Positions 6,161 through 6,200 of a stretch of 6,200 bases of DNA are shown piece after piece. The notes beneath the pieces were generated by a model, which saw only the letters and a list, made by a program, of their open reading frames with translations, had not been told where the DNA came from and ran no database searches. The position numbers were made by a program, and so were the translations under genes. Origin of the DNA: Mariniphaga sp. (lineage in GTDB: Bacteria; Bacteroidota; Bacteroidia; Bacteroidales; Prolixibacteraceae). The stretch is taken from the NCBI GenBank assembly GCA_013203525.1, contig JABMQB010000318.1, positions 1 to 6,200 of the forward strand, in the 5' to 3' direction. Each line of letters begins with the position of its first letter. Position 1 is the first letter of the stretch.

Positions 6161-6200
6161 ATGAAAAAAATACTTGCTTTTCTTTTTGCATCTTTTTTAA
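6161..6200 (+). CDS. Start of an exported protein, cut by the window edge
   Basis: ATG at 6161 opens a frame that runs to the window edge with 13 complete codons, MKKILAFLFASFL. Two lysines followed by an unbroken hydrophobic run is a typical Sec signal peptide, possibly of a lipoprotein, though no Cys is reached. It is transcribed away from the CBM9-like gene. The product cannot be identified. It could be a chance open frame, but the signal-peptide shape makes a real start likely. Confidence 0.6.
   Translation, partial: MKKILAFLFASFL

Overview
The window is AT-rich, with short spacers, weak or absent Shine-Dalgarno sequences and two good matches to the Bacteroidota promoter element TAnnTTTG. 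The predicted proteins also point to Bacteroidota: a membrane-anchored TolB-like/TPR protein, small lipoproteins with acidic residues after the lipobox Cys, a secreted GH10 xylanase and a family-9-like carbohydrate-binding protein. I infer a free-living, polysaccharide-degrading member of the Bacteroidales/Marinilabiliales type. This rests on protein resemblance only; no rRNA or other marker gene is present.

Layout. Bases 1-1746 (+) hold the C-terminal part of a protein cut by the left edge: a membrane helix, a TolB/FlgO-like domain and a long TPR array, probably the periplasmic sensory half of a signalling protein. The spacer 1747-2015 contains a 54-nt nested palindrome (1817-1870) resembling dispersed palindromic repeats of Bacteroidota. 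Two 164-residue lipoproteins of the NTF2/SnoaL superfamily follow in tandem (2016-2510 and 2589-3083, +). A flavin-reductase-like FMN-binding protein (3181-3801, +) ends at a clear intrinsic terminator (3854-3882).

The terminator's U-tract touches a TAnnTTTG promoter (3882-3889) that should drive a secreted GH10 endo-1,4-beta-xylanase (3926-5182, +) with both catalytic glutamates. Converging on it from the minus strand is a leaderless CBM9-like protein (5240-5890, -) with its own recognisable promoter (5915-5943). The 57-nt gap between these two contains a degenerate repeat with a period of about 10 nt (5191-5230). The right end is an intergenic region followed by the first 13 codons of another exported protein (6161 onward, +).

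How they may work together. The xylanase and the CBM9-like protein both suggest xylan or plant-polysaccharide use, but they are separate transcription units, and no SusC/SusD pair, transporter or dedicated regulator is visible. The two NTF2-like lipoproteins and the flavin reductase have no evident link to xylan. I see no mobile element, CRISPR array, RNA gene or defence system. The window reads as an ordinary chromosomal region with some interesting small-scale DNA structure, not as a clear new system.
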